Shown here in pieces: positions 15,755-24,848 of a DNA stretch of 64,000 nt; position 1 is the first letter of the stretch, and every line of letters starts with the position of its first letter. The notes beneath the pieces are model-generated. The model saw nothing but the letters and a program-made list of their open reading frames with translations, had not been told where the DNA came from and did not search any database. A program made the translations under genes and the position numbers. The stretch comes from Sphingomonas sp. ID1715 (GTDB taxonomy: Bacteria > Pseudomonadota > Alphaproteobacteria > Sphingomonadales > Sphingomonadaceae), in contig NZ_JABEPR010000003.1 in assembly GCF_013044515.1 (NCBI RefSeq), positions 62,001-126,000 on the forward strand, given 5' to 3'.

Positions 15755-17056
15755 TTGCGGCACGTCGCGGTGATCGGATCCGGACCGGCGGGCTTCTACA
15801 CCGCCGAAGCCGCACTGAAGGCGTTCGGGGACCAGGTGTGCGTCGACCTGATCGACCGGCTGCCGGTTCCCTATGGCCTGATTCGCTTCGGCGTGGCGCC
15901 CGACCATCAATCGATCAAGGCAGTGTCGCGCCGCTATGAGCAGGTCGCGCTGTCGCCCAATGTCCGGTTCGTCGGCAATGTCTGTGTCGGCCGCGACGTG
16001 TCGATCGAGGAGCTTCACGCGCTCTACGATGCGGTCGTGCTGGCGACCGGCGCCCCCGCCGACCGGCCGCTGGACATTCCCGGCAGCGACCTGCCCGGCG
16101 TCGTCGGATCGGCGGCGTTCGTCGGCTGGTATAACGGCCATCCCGATTTCGCCGAACTGGACCCGCCGCTCGGCGGTCCGGGCGCGGTGGTGATCGGCAA
16201 CGGCAATGTCGCCTTGGACGTCGCCCGCATCCTGTCCAAGACCCGCGCGGAATTCGCCGGATCCGACATCGCCGGCCATGCGCTCGAGGCGCTCCAGGAC
16301 TCGGGCGTCGTGCGCGTGACCCTGCTCGGCCGCCGCGGGCCGCACCAGATCGCGATGACGCCCAAGGAACTGGGTGAACTCGGCCATCTCGAGCGGGCGC
16401 AGCCGCTGGTCGATGCCGCCGACCTGCCCGATCCAGGCGCCGATGCGTTGCTGGAACCCGGCATGCGCAAGTCGGTCGGCCACTTACGCGAGTTCGCCGC
16501 CACGCCCACCGCCGGCAAGCCGGTCACGATCGAGTTCGACTTCTTCGCCATGCCGGTCGCGATCGAAGGCGACGGCAAGGCGGAGCGCGTGATCGTCGAG
16601 CGCACGACGCTGGATGGCGAACTCCGCTCGGTGGCGACCGGCGAGACCTATGTCGTGCCGGCGTCGCTGGTGGTCAGTTGCATCGGCTACAAGACGCCGC
16701 CGATCGAAGGCGTCCCCTATGAACATGGCCGCGGCCGCTTTGCCAACAGCGACGGGCGCATCCTGCCCGGCCTATATTGCGTCGGCTGGGCGCGGCGCGG
16801 ACCGACGGGCACGATCGGCACCAACCGGCCGGACGGCTATGCGGTGGTCGAGCTGATCGGCGCCGATATCGGCGAGGGTGCGAACAAGGCGGGACCGGCG
16901 GGGCTGGACCGGCTGCTCCGCGAGCGCGATGCGCGGGTCGTCACCTTCACCGACTGGCAGAAGATCGAAGCCGCCGAAGCCGCACGGGCGAGGAGCGGCG
17001 CCCCGCGTGAGAAATTCGTGTCCATCGACGAGATGATCGCCGCCGGTCTCGGCTAG
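15755..17056 (+). CDS. FAD-dependent ferredoxin/adrenodoxin-NADP+ reductase
   Basis: A 433-residue flavoprotein of the FprA/adrenodoxin-reductase group. The FAD motif GSGPAGFYTAEAAL lies at 8-21, the pyridine-nucleotide motif is VVIGNGNVALDVARIL, and the substrate-interaction segment is PYGLIRFGVAPDHQSIK. The C-terminus contains CVGWARRGPTGTIGTNRPD. It would pass electrons between NADPH and a ferredoxin. The TTG at 15755 (LRHVAVIGSG) is used because GGGAGAGCGGGA precedes it; an upstream TTG at 15701 is less likely. Confidence 0.9.
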   Translation: MRHVAVIGSGPAGFYTAEAALKAFGDQVCVDLIDRLPVPYGLIRFGVAPDHQSIKAVSRRYEQVALSPNVRFVGNVCVGRDVSIEELHALYDAVVLATGAPADRPLDIPGSDLPGVVGSAAFVGWYNGHPDFAELDPPLGGPGAVVIGNGNVALDVARILSKTRAEFAGSDIAGHALEALQDSGVVRVTLLGRRGPHQIAMTPKELGELGHLERAQPLVDAADLPDPGADALLEPGMRKSVGHLREFAATPTAGKPVTIEFDFFAMPVAIEGDGKAERVIVERTTLDGELRSVATGETYVVPASLVVSCIGYKTPPIEGVPYEHGRGRFANSDGRILPGLYCVGWARRGPTGTIGTNRPDGYAVVELIGADIGEGANKAGPAGLDRLLRERDARVVTFTDWQKIEAAEAARARSGAPREKFVSIDEMIAAGLG

Positions 17057-17125
17057 CGAGCCCTTGAGCCAGCGGGGCCGGCTGGTGCCGACCCCGCAAA
17101 CTCACCGAAGTGAATGTCCCAGTGC

Positions 17126-17821
17126 TCAGCGCAAGGCCGCCAGAACGGCCTCGGCCAATGGCATGCTGGAGGCCGGGTTCTGACCGGTCAGCAGATTGCC
17201 GTCGCGCACGACGTTTGCGCCCCAATTCGGTCCCTTTTCGTAACGCGCGCCCTGCTTGCGCAGGGTGTCGGCGAGCAGCCAGGGTGCATTGTCGGCGGTG
17301 CCGAGCTCGACCTCTTCCTCGTCGCTGAACGACGTCATCGCTCGGTTGGCGAACAGCCATTTGCCTTCGGCATCGCGCGCCGCGAGCAGGGCGGCCTGGC
17401 CATGGCAGACGGGTGCGATCAGAATGCCTGCGCGGTCCGCCTCGGCCAGGATGCGACCGACATCGGCGTCCTTGTAAAGGTCCTCGACCGGCCCATGGCC
17501 GCCGGGGATCACGACGGCGTCATAGTGGCGGCCGTCGACATCGGCGAGCGCCAGCGGGTGGGCGAGGCGATCGGCGATCGAGTCCAGATAGCGGCGGAAA
17601 TGATCGACATTCTCCTGACCGACCACGGCAGGGTTCATGCTGTGCGGGTCGATGGTCGGCACCACCCCGCCGGGCGTGGCGAGGTCCACGGTGCAGCCTT
17701 CGGCCACGAACTTCTCGTCCATGACGACGAATTCCTCGGCCCAGATGCCGCTCTCATATTTGGAACCATCGGCCCGCGTCCAGGTGTCGGCTGCCGACAG
17801 GATCATCAGAATCTTGGTCAT
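17126..17821 (-). CDS. DJ-1/PfpI family (class I glutamine amidotransferase-like) protein
   Basis: A 231-residue DJ-1/PfpI-superfamily protein with the nucleophile elbow APVCHGQAAL (Cys139), the oxyanion-type GGHGPVED (107-114), and an N-terminal Rossmann strand MTKILMILSAADTW. Proteins of this size resemble Hsp31/YhbO-like or glyoxalase-III-like members; the exact reaction is unknown. The ATG at 17821 has an AAGGAGA ribosome site. It is divergent from a LysR regulator that starts 250 nt away and may control it. Confidence 0.88.
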   Translation of the reverse strand: MTKILMILSAADTWTRADGSKYESGIWAEEFVVMDEKFVAEGCTVDLATPGGVVPTIDPHSMNPAVVGQENVDHFRRYLDSIADRLAHPLALADVDGRHYDAVVIPGGHGPVEDLYKDADVGRILAEADRAGILIAPVCHGQAALLAARDAEGKWLFANRAMTSFSDEEEVELGTADNAPWLLADTLRKQGARYEKGPNWGANVVRDGNLLTGQNPASSMPLAEAVLAALR

Positions 17822-18049
17822 TGCTGGTCTCCTTCCAAATGAGGTTTCGCTTTGCAAAGAGACCGCCGCCCACCGATGATCATCGCGTGATCCGGACGCG
17901 CGCCTGCCTTTGCGGAAGGCACGATTCCACAGCCGCCAATGCTTCATCTGCTGGACCCTGCCATAGCTTCAAGGCAGGTTTGCTTTCTCTCGACACCCTC
18001 GAAATACGCAGTGAGTGAGCCAAGGACAAAGACTTTGCATCTTCGTCTC

Positions 18050-18068
18050 CCATGCCTAGAAGGCATGG
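18050..18068 (+). promoter_or_regulatory. Perfect palindrome at the LysR start
   Basis: CCATGCC (18050-18056) and GGCATGG (18062-18068) are perfect 7-bp arms around TAGAA, ending 3 nt before the ATG at 18072. The only Shine-Dalgarno-like bases (AAGG, 18060-18063) lie in the loop and first stem bases. It could be an operator or an RNA hairpin that limits translation. Confidence 0.5.
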
Positions 18069-18071
18069 ATC

Positions 18072-18977
18072 ATGGAGCTCCGCCACCTTCGCTACTTCGT
18101 CGCCGTGGCCGAAACGGGCAGCCTGACCGAGGCCGCGCAACGGCGGCTTTACACGTCCCAGCCCTCGCTCAGCCGGCAGCTTCGCGATCTGGAACTCGAA
18201 GTGGGCGCGGAACTGTTCGTCCGGGGGGCGCGGGGCGTCACCCTGACGCCTGCGGGCTACGTGTTTCTGGATCATGCGCGGCTGGCTCTTCACCAGGCCG
18301 GCGAAGCCGTCGCTGCCGCGCGGCGTGCGGCCCGTCCGCAGAAGGCGACCTTCGCGGTGGGTTTTCTGACCGGCCAGGAGGTCGAGTGGCTGCGGCATGT
18401 CACCCACCTGCTCCGCGACGAATTGCAGTCGATCGACTTTCGGGTGACCAGCGACTTTTCGCCGGCGATCGGTGCGGCCGTGCAGCGCGGCGAGATCGAC
18501 CTCGGCTTCTCGCGCGTCGAACCGCAGCCGGACGTCAACTACAAGATCATCGCCCATGAGCCGATCGTGGTCATCCTGCCGCGGGAACATCCATTGGCCG
18601 AGCGGCGCGCGATCGACCCACGAGAGATCGAGCCGGAATCGTTCATCGGCTATACCGAAACGCCGCACGTGTTGCGCGGCATCGTCGAACGCTATTTCCG
18701 CGAACGCGACCTGGTGATGGCCCCGACCCGCTTCCTCGATGGCTATGCGACAGGCATTTCCCTGGTCGCCTCCACCAAGGGAGTCACGCTGCTGCCCGCC
18801 TATGTGAAGGCGCTGCTGCCAGCCTCACTGGTCAGCCGGCCGCTCGCGGACAAGGGACCGGTGATCGAGATCGCCGCCGGGTACCGGGCCGACAATCCGT
18901 CGCCGGTGCTCGCCGTCTTCCTGCGCAACATCGCGCGCCTGGTGGCGGCGCGCGCCGCCGAGGCCGACGACGGCTAA
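18072..18977 (+). CDS. LysR-family transcriptional regulator
   Basis: A 301-residue LysR protein. The winged HTH covers residues 1-60 (MELRHLRYFVAVAETGSLTE, SQPSLSRQLRDLELEVGAEL), followed by a periplasmic-binding-protein-like effector domain (about 90-295). HTH, linker and effector domain all look complete. It is divergent from the DJ-1/PfpI gene, the usual LysR target arrangement. The 250-nt intergenic region includes a GATGATCATC palindrome at 17875-17884 and the 18050 dyad. The effector is unknown. Confidence 0.92.
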   Translation: MELRHLRYFVAVAETGSLTEAAQRRLYTSQPSLSRQLRDLELEVGAELFVRGARGVTLTPAGYVFLDHARLALHQAGEAVAAARRAARPQKATFAVGFLTGQEVEWLRHVTHLLRDELQSIDFRVTSDFSPAIGAAVQRGEIDLGFSRVEPQPDVNYKIIAHEPIVVILPREHPLAERRAIDPREIEPESFIGYTETPHVLRGIVERYFRERDLVMAPTRFLDGYATGISLVASTKGVTLLPAYVKALLPASLVSRPLADKGPVIEIAAGYRADNPSPVLAVFLRNIARLVAARAAEADDG

Positions 18978-19008
18978 TCCTGACCCGGATGAGAAGCGAA
19001 TAACTGTC

Positions 19009-19095
19009 TGGTGCGGTCGAGAAGACTCGAACTTCCACGTCCTTTCGGACACAACGACCTCAACGTTGCGCGTCTACCAGTTCCGCCACGACCGC
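19009..19095 (-). tRNA. tRNA-Leu (anticodon GAG)
   Basis: An 87-nt class II tRNA on the minus strand. The acceptor stem is GCGGTCG (19089-19095) with CGACCGC (19013-19019), the discriminator is A, and CCA is encoded (19009-19011). The anticodon stem CAACG/CGTTG encloses the loop TTGAGGT, giving anticodon GAG, which reads CUC/CUU leucine codons. The long variable arm (GTCCGAAAGGAC) and T-loop GTTCGAGTC are as expected for tRNA-Leu. Confidence 0.95.
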
Positions 19096-19203
19096 ACTCG
19101 AGACAACTCGCCGGACCCGTCGACTGGCGCGGGGCTGGCGCTGGCAAGGCCGCTGCCCCTAGCAGAGCATATTGGGGCTCGCAACAGCCGTTTGGAGCGA
19201 CTT

Positions 19204-19890
19204 CTAGGAGCGGCTGCCGACGAAGCTGAGCTTCAGCTCGCGGGCGCCTTTCGGCACGTCGACTTCGGCGGCGTTGAACTCGGCCGCGGCGCCGGGCGCC
19301 AGCGTGCGGGTAGGCGGCGTGATGATCCAGTTGTAGACGACGCGGCCCTGCGCATCCTGCAGTTCGGCCTGGATGTCGGGCACGCTCTGCCGCTCTCGCG
19401 TGGGGTTCACGACACGGCCGGTGAGCGCGAACAGCTCGTTGCCGCTGGCGAGCGTCCGGCGCTCGGGCTTGCGCGGCACTTCGAGCAGCAGCGACACGGC
19501 GGGACCGCCGGCGATGCCGCCGAAACGCTGGCGGAGCTGGTCGGGGCCGATCGCGAACAGGGCGGCGGCCCCGGCGAGCAGCAGCACGCCGATCAGCGCG
19601 GCAATGATCGCCCAGCGCCGGCTGGGCCGCGGCGCCGGCTCTTCGTAAGCCGGCTCGGATGTGCCGAAGTCCGCCACGGGCTCTGCCATGGGCTCCGGGT
19701 CCGGAGCGACGGTGACTTCGGGCTCCGGCGCCTTGGCGAGCTCCACAATGGGCTCGGGTCCGGGCGCCGCGCGCGGCTCTTCGCGCCAGCTCTGCCCGCA
19801 TTTGGCGCAGCGCACGGTGCGGCCGTTCGGCCCGATGGCGTCGTCCGGAACCGAATAGCGTGCCTGGCACGCCGGGCATTCAAGGATCAT
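19204..19890 (-). CDS. MJ0042-type zinc-ribbon membrane protein
   Basis: A 228-residue protein. The N-terminal zinc ribbon has CPAC (5-8) and CAKC (28-31), in the MJ0042 pattern CPxCxxxYxVPxxxxxxxGRxVRCxxC. A Pro/Glu-rich linker (about 40-90) leads to one transmembrane helix (about 92-112), then a periplasmic DUF3426-like beta domain ([38 protein letters not shown]). Such proteins sit next to ftsE in sphingomonads. The function is unknown, possibly an envelope sensor. It is divergent from ftsE with about 130 nt between starts. Confidence 0.85.
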   Translation of the reverse strand: MILECPACQARYSVPDDAIGPNGRTVRCAKCGQSWREEPRAAPGPEPIVELAKAPEPEVTVAPDPEPMAEPVADFGTSEPAYEEPAPRPSRRWAIIAALIGVLLLAGAAALFAIGPDQLRQRFGGIAGGPAVSLLLEVPRKPERRTLASGNELFALTGRVVNPTRERQSVPDIQAELQDAQGRVVYNWIITPPTRTLAPGAAAEFNAAEVDVPKGARELKLSFVGSRS

Positions 19891-20022
19891 GCGCGGCCCC
19901 TTCCCTGAACGCTTTCTAGCCTTGCCGCGACTCGTCCTGCAAGCACGGTGCTTTACGCGGGCGCGGCGGGCATGCGATGGGCTTCAACCAACGGGGCGAG
20001 CAGCGAGGGTGGTGTCAGCGCG

Positions 20023-20727
20023 GTGAGCAGCATCGTGCAGTTCGAACATGTGGGTCTGCGCTATGGCATGGGCGCGGAAACCCTGTCGGACATCAGCTTC
20101 ACGCTGGCGAGCGGCGGCTTCTACTTCCTCACCGGCGCGTCGGGCGCGGGCAAGACCTCGCTGCTGAAATTGCTCTATCTGGCGCAGCGGCCGAGCCGCG
20201 GATCGATCCGGCTGTTCGGCGAGGATGTGGTGGCGATGAAGCGGAGCGAGCTGCCCGCGCTCCGCCGCCGCATCGGCGTGGTGTTCCAGGATTTCCGGCT
20301 GATCCCGCATCTGTCGGTCTACGAAAATGTCGCGCTGCCGCTGCGCGTGGCGGGGGTGGCGGAGAGCGAGGTCTCGTCGCGCGTGGGCGAGATGGTGCAA
20401 TGGGTGGGCCTGTCGGGACGTTCCACCGCGCGGCCGCCGACGCTCTCGGGCGGCGAGCAGCAGCGCGTCGCCATCGCCCGCGCAGTCATCGCGCAGCCGG
20501 AATTGCTCGTCGCCGACGAACCGACCGGCAATGTCGATCCCGACATGGCGGCGCGGCTGCTGGGGCTGTTCGAGGCATTGAACCGCTTCGGCACGACGGT
20601 CGTCGTCGCGACCCACGACATGCAGCTGATCGGCAGCGTGCCCAAGGCGCGGCTGATGCGGCTGGATCGGGGTCAGCTTGACGATCCGACCGGCGCGCTC
20701 CGCTACCCGCCCCGGGTGCCGGCATGA
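20023..20727 (+). CDS. ftsE: Cell-division ATP-binding protein FtsE
   Basis: A 234-residue ABC ATPase that pairs with FtsX to control septal peptidoglycan hydrolases. Walker A is GASGAGKTS, the Q-loop region is FQDFRLIPHLSVYENVALPL, the signature is LSGGEQQR, Walker B is ELLVADEP, and the switch His is in VVVATHDMQ. The start is uncertain: GTG 20023 gives VSSIVQFEHVGLRYG, matching the usual FtsE N-terminus, but GTG 20014, ATG 19972 and GTG 19948 are in frame. The stop overlaps the ftsX ATG (ATGA). Confidence 0.93.
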   Translation: MSSIVQFEHVGLRYGMGAETLSDISFTLASGGFYFLTGASGAGKTSLLKLLYLAQRPSRGSIRLFGEDVVAMKRSELPALRRRIGVVFQDFRLIPHLSVYENVALPLRVAGVAESEVSSRVGEMVQWVGLSGRSTARPPTLSGGEQQRVAIARAVIAQPELLVADEPTGNVDPDMAARLLGLFEALNRFGTTVVVATHDMQLIGSVPKARLMRLDRGQLDDPTGALRYPPRVPA

Positions 20728-21605
20728 TCGGACGTTCGGAGGCCGGCTTGGCCGAGCGGCGACTGCTCGCGGAGCGGCGGCGCATCGGCGCCATGCCCTG
20801 GGTGCTCGCGATCATGGTGTTCCTGACCGTGCTTGCCGCCGCTGCCGGCCTGGCGCTCGCCTCCTCTGCGGGGGCGCTGAGCGGGCGCATGGACCAGCGG
20901 GTCACGATCCAGATCGTCGAGGCGGATCCGGCGTTGCGCAACGCGCAAGCCGAGGCTGTGGTGAAGGCAGCGCGGCAGGTGAGCGGGGTCGCCACCGTCA
21001 GGCGCGTGCCGGATGAAGAGCTTGCCCGGTTGGTCGAGCCCTGGTTGGGGCCCGCCGAACAGGCACTGCCCCGACCGGCCCTGATCGATGTCGATCTCGC
21101 CCGGCCCGACGCACTCACACCGCTCCGGCACAAGGTCCGCGCGGCGGCGCCCGCGGCCCGAGTGGATGCGCAGGGCCGCTGGCTTGCTCCGCTCGGCACG
21201 CTGATCCGGACGCTGCGAGCGCTGGCGCTCGGCATCGTGCTGTTGACCGCGGGCGCGACCGCAGCCTGCGTTGTCCTCGCCGCACGCGCGGCGCTCGACA
21301 CGCATGGCGAGACGATCGGCGTACTGCACCTGCTGGGCGCGACGGATCGGCAGATCGCCCTGCTCTTCCAGCGGCGGATCGCCGGCGACGCGCTGATCGG
21401 TGCGGCGATCGGCTTTGCGGGCGGCATGTCGGTGCTGCTGCTGCTCGGAGCGCGAATGCAGGCGCTGGGATCGGAACTGATCGGCTCGGTCGCGCTCAGC
21501 GGCACGGCGGCCGCGGCGCTACTGCTGGTGCCGGTCGGCGCAGCGCTGCTGGCGACGGCCGTGGCCCGACTGACGATCGAGCGCGCGCTGGGGCGCATCC
21601 TGTGA
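20724..21605 (+). CDS. ftsX: Cell-division protein FtsX
   Basis: A 293-residue membrane partner of FtsE. Four transmembrane helices are visible: one near residues 25-45, an extracellular domain (about 50-160) and three helices near 170-290. LGATDRQIALLFQRRI is the FtsX coupling region. The ATG at 20724 overlaps the ftsE stop and its own stop overlaps the next GTG. The N-terminal extension before the first helix is short, as in other alphaproteobacteria. Confidence 0.9.
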   Translation: MIGRSEAGLAERRLLAERRRIGAMPWVLAIMVFLTVLAAAAGLALASSAGALSGRMDQRVTIQIVEADPALRNAQAEAVVKAARQVSGVATVRRVPDEELARLVEPWLGPAEQALPRPALIDVDLARPDALTPLRHKVRAAAPAARVDAQGRWLAPLGTLIRTLRALALGIVLLTAGATAACVVLAARAALDTHGETIGVLHLLGATDRQIALLFQRRIAGDALIGAAIGFAGGMSVLLLLGARMQALGSELIGSVALSGTAAAALLLVPVGAALLATAVARLTIERALGRIL

Positions 21606-22132
21606 TCCGGCGCCTGATCTCAGCCCTGGTGCTCGCCTGGCTGATCGGCTTCGTGCTGTTCGTCGGGCTGTTGCCGCGCCCGGCGGACGACCGCGCGACC
21701 GACGGCATCATCGTGCTGACCGGGGGACCGAACCGGATCGAGCGCGGACTGTCGCTGCTGAAGGAGCGCAGGGCCAGGCGCATGCTCGTATCGGGCGTCA
21801 ATCTGGTCGTGCACCGGCGCGATTTCCTGGCCATGTTCGGCGCGCCGGTGCAGCTGTTCGACTGCTGCATCGACCTCGGCCATGAAGCGGTCGACACGCG
21901 GTCCAACGGGGCCGAGGCGGCCGACTGGGTGAAGCGCCACCGGTACAAGAGCGTGCGGCTGGTGACGACCGACTGGCATATGCGCCGCGCGCGGTTCGAG
22001 CTCGACCAGGAACTGCCGCCCGACGTGCGCATCGTCACCGACGCGGTGCGCAGCGAGCCGGACCTGAACATCCTCCTCCGGGAATATCACAAATATATTC
22101 TGCGCCGGCTGGCAGTGCTGTTCGGCCTGTGA
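21602..22132 (+). CDS. YdcF-like DUF218 protein
   Basis: A 176-residue DUF218/YdcF-family protein with an N-terminal membrane anchor (about 1-25). The core contains GIIVLTGGPNRIERGLSLLK, RRMLVSGVN, the acidic TRSNGAEAADWV region and VTTDWHMRRARFEL. DUF218 members are implicated in envelope polysaccharide or peptidoglycan metabolism (SanA/ElyC group). The GTG at 21602 overlaps the ftsX stop, placing it in the ftsE-ftsX-plsC operon. Confidence 0.85.
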   Translation: MIRRLISALVLAWLIGFVLFVGLLPRPADDRATDGIIVLTGGPNRIERGLSLLKERRARRMLVSGVNLVVHRRDFLAMFGAPVQLFDCCIDLGHEAVDTRSNGAEAADWVKRHRYKSVRLVTTDWHMRRARFELDQELPPDVRIVTDAVRSEPDLNILLREYHKYILRRLAVLFGL

Positions 22133-22812
22133 GCTGGCTGCGCACCCCTATCTTCAAGCTCGTCTTTTATGTCGGGAGCTCGGTGTTCGTGCTGCCGACG
22201 CCACTCGCAGCCGCCTTGGGGCGCCGCCCGCTGACGCGGCTGGTCTATGGCTGGGCGCATTTCCATGACTGGTGCACGCGGGTGTTGCTCGGCGTGCGGT
22301 GGCGCGTCGAGGGCACGCTGCCGCGTGAGCCCGTGCTGGTCGCGATGAAGCATGAGGCGATGTACGAGACGATCCAGGCGCTGCTGCTGCTCGATCGTCC
22401 GGCCCCGGTGCTGAAGCGTGAACTGCTCGACATTCCGCTCTGGGGCCGCGCCTGCCAGCGCTATGGCGGGATCGTCGTCGACCGCGACGCCGGCGCGAAA
22501 GCGCTGCGCGCGATGCTGACCGAGGCGAAGGAGATCATCGGCGAAGGCCGGCCCATCCTGCTCTTCCCCGAAGGCACGCGCGTGCCGCACGGCGAAGCGC
22601 CGGAACTCAAGTCCGGACTGTCGGGCCTTTATCGGCTGCTCGGACTGCCGGTGGTGCCGATCGCCTGCGACAGCGGGCGCCTGCTGCCCAAAAAGGGCGT
22701 CAAGCACGCGGGCATTGTGACTTTCCGCGTCGGCGAGACCATTCCCCCTGGCCTGCCGCGGGAAGAGGTTGAGGCGCGGGTCCACGCCGCCATCAATGCC
22801 CTGAACGGCTGA
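22129..22812 (+). CDS. plsC: 1-acyl-sn-glycerol-3-phosphate acyltransferase
   Basis: A 227-residue PlsC/LPLAT-family enzyme that acylates lysophosphatidic acid to phosphatidic acid at the inner membrane. Motif I is KHEAMYE (the usual HxxxxD with Glu in place of Asp, common in alphaproteobacterial PlsC), motif II is YGGIVVDRDAG, motif III is LLFPEGTRVPHGE and motif IV is GLPVVPIACDSG. The GTG at 22129 overlaps the YdcF stop. It is the last gene of the coupled four-gene run. Confidence 0.9.
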   Translation: MSWLRTPIFKLVFYVGSSVFVLPTPLAAALGRRPLTRLVYGWAHFHDWCTRVLLGVRWRVEGTLPREPVLVAMKHEAMYETIQALLLLDRPAPVLKRELLDIPLWGRACQRYGGIVVDRDAGAKALRAMLTEAKEIIGEGRPILLFPEGTRVPHGEAPELKSGLSGLYRLLGLPVVPIACDSGRLLPKKGVKHAGIVTFRVGETIPPGLPREEVEARVHAAINALNG

Positions 22813-22863
22813 AGTCGCGCGTTGGTCGAGGGCGCGTTGCCCCGGCAGCGCAACGGGTGCAGG

Positions 22864-23940
22864 ATGCCGGTTGTGGTTCGGGAGAGTATCGGCAAGCTGG
22901 TTTCATGGGGCATCGCCGGCGCGGCGGTCGCGCTGCTGGCGACAGGCTCCGGAGCCATGGCCAAGTCGCGCAAGAAGCCGCTCGATCCCGCGGCCAAGAT
23001 GGCGCCGCTGCCACCCGCGGTGATCGACGAGACGCTGGCCATTGGCGGCCAGGACATCGATGCGCGCAAGGTGCGCACGCGGATGACGGTCGCGGTGCAG
23101 GTCAATGGCAAGGGTCCTTATCAGTTCGTGGTCGATAGCGGTGCCGACACGTCGGTGATCGGCCAGCGAGTCGCGAACACGCTGCAGCTGCCGCGCGGCA
23201 CGCCGGTGCTGCTCAACGGCATGACCGACAGCAGCCGGGTCGACCGCGTGCTGGTCGAGACGCTGCAGCTGGGCCAGGGCAACTTCAGCGACCTGCAGCT
23301 GCCGGTGCTGCTCGACCGCGATCTGGGCGGCGAAGGCATGATCGGCATCGACGCGCTGGTCGAACAGCGACTGATGCTCGATTTCGAAAAGCGCGTGATC
23401 AAGGTCGAGGACGCCGCGCTGCCCACGCCGCGACTGGATGGCGAGATCGTCGTGGTCGCGCGGCGCCGGCGCGGTCAGCTGATCCTGACCCAGGTGACGG
23501 CGAACCGGACGCCGGTCGAAGCGGTGATCGACACCGGCTCTGAGATCACGATCGGCAACACCAAGCTGCGCGACCAGCTGATCAAGAAATATGCCGACAA
23601 GTTCACGACCATCGGCGTGACCGGCGTCACCGGCGTGCAGATGGACCTGCAGCTGGCGCGGGTGCCGGAGCTGCGCATCGGCTCCATCACGCTGCGCGAC
23701 GTGCCAATCGCCTTTGCCGACCTGCCGCCCTTCGCCGTGTTCGAAATGGACGACCGTCCGGCGCTGCTGCTCGGCACCGATCTGCTCGAAAGCTTCCGCC
23801 GCGTGTCGCTCGATTTCCGCGCGCGCAAGGTCCGGTTCCAGCTGCGCCGGTGCGGCACGCAGGGCATCGTGCTGCGCACATCGTTCAGTTCGTCGCTGAC
23901 GCGGCTGACCGGCAACCGCGAAGAGACCTGCAAGCGCTAG
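22864..23940 (+). CDS. Exported retropepsin-like aspartic protease, two-domain
   Basis: A 358-residue protein with an N-terminal hydrophobic signal segment (about 10-32). Two aspartyl-protease half-domains follow: FVVDSGADTSVIG (near residue 82) and AVIDTGSEITIGN (near 220). Each carries a D(S/T)G active-site triad, so one chain could form a pepsin-like pair. LLLGTDLLESFRRVSLDFRA is the C-terminal flap-region hallmark. The role is unknown; periplasmic processing is inferred. The ATG at 22864 is chosen for the signal peptide; the ribosome site is weak. Confidence 0.82.
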   Translation: MPVVVRESIGKLVSWGIAGAAVALLATGSGAMAKSRKKPLDPAAKMAPLPPAVIDETLAIGGQDIDARKVRTRMTVAVQVNGKGPYQFVVDSGADTSVIGQRVANTLQLPRGTPVLLNGMTDSSRVDRVLVETLQLGQGNFSDLQLPVLLDRDLGGEGMIGIDALVEQRLMLDFEKRVIKVEDAALPTPRLDGEIVVVARRRRGQLILTQVTANRTPVEAVIDTGSEITIGNTKLRDQLIKKYADKFTTIGVTGVTGVQMDLQLARVPELRIGSITLRDVPIAFADLPPFAVFEMDDRPALLLGTDLLESFRRVSLDFRARKVRFQLRRCGTQGIVLRTSFSSSLTRLTGNREETCKR

Positions 23941-23945
23941 AGTGG

Positions 23946-24848
23946 CTAGTGGCTGCGGCCGAAATCGGGCGCGGCATCGTCCTGGCCCTGTTCGATGATC
24001 GAGCGGCGGACGGCGCGGGTGCGGGTGAACAGATCGAACAGCGCGTCGCCATCGCCCCAGCGGATCGCGCGTTGCAGGGCCGTCAGATCCTCGGTGAAGC
24101 GCTGCAGCATCTCCAGCACCGCTTCCTTGTTCGCCAGGAACACGTCGCGCCACATGGTCGGGTCTGAGGCGGCGATGCGGGTGAAGTCGCGAAAGCCGCC
24201 GGCCGAATATTTGATCACTTCGGAGCGGGTCACTTCCTCGAGGTCCGAGGCCGTGCCGACGATCGTATAGGCGATCAAATGCGGCAAATGGCTGGTGACG
24301 GCGAGCACCAGGTCGTGATGCTCGGGCGTCATCTCCTCGACCTGGGCGCCGAGCATTTCCCAAAAGGCGCGAACGCGAGGCGCGGCCGAACCGCTGTCTT
24401 CGAGCGGGGTCAGGATGCACCAGCGGCCGTGGAACAGGCTCCCAAAGCCGGCCTCGGGGCCGCTATTCTCGGTGCCGGCCACCGGGTGAGCCGGAACGAT
24501 CGGGCGGCCGGGCAGCGCCGCGCGCAAGGCGGTCGCGACGCCAGCCTTTGACGAGCCGACATCGGAGACCACGGCATCGGCGGGCAGATCGTCCGCGATC
24601 TCGCGCGCCACGCCTTCCATCGCGCCGACGGGGACGCACAGGATGACCAATTCGGCGTCCGTCACCGCGGCGCCGGCGCTGTCGGCGATGTCGTCGCACA
24701 GCTGCAGCCGGTCGGCCGTGGCGCGCACCTGAGGATCGGCGTCGTGCCCGGTCAGCCGCACCGTCGGCATGTGCTGCCGCACCGCGCGCGCGATCGACGA
24801 GCCGATCAGGCCCAGCCCGATGATCGACACGCGCGCGAAGGGCAGCAT
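23946..24848 (-). CDS. tyrA: Prephenate/arogenate dehydrogenase TyrA
   Basis: A 300-residue NAD(P)+-dependent dehydrogenase of tyrosine biosynthesis. The Rossmann motif is GLGLIGSS (11-18). Active-site segments include VSDVGSSKAGV, VPAHPVAGTENSGPEAGFGS and the His in SHLPHLIAYTIV. Cyclohexadienyl (arogenate) specificity is common in this group but cannot be proved here. The ATG overlaps the hisC stop by one base (TGATG), so the pair is translationally coupled. Confidence 0.92.
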   Translation of the reverse strand: MLPFARVSIIGLGLIGSSIARAVRQHMPTVRLTGHDADPQVRATADRLQLCDDIADSAGAAVTDAELVILCVPVGAMEGVAREIADDLPADAVVSDVGSSKAGVATALRAALPGRPIVPAHPVAGTENSGPEAGFGSLFHGRWCILTPLEDSGSAAPRVRAFWEMLGAQVEEMTPEHHDLVLAVTSHLPHLIAYTIVGTASDLEEVTRSEVIKYSAGGFRDFTRIAASDPTMWRDVFLANKEAVLEMLQRFTEDLTALQRAIRWGDGDALFDLFTRTRAVRRSIIEQGQDDAAPDFGRSH

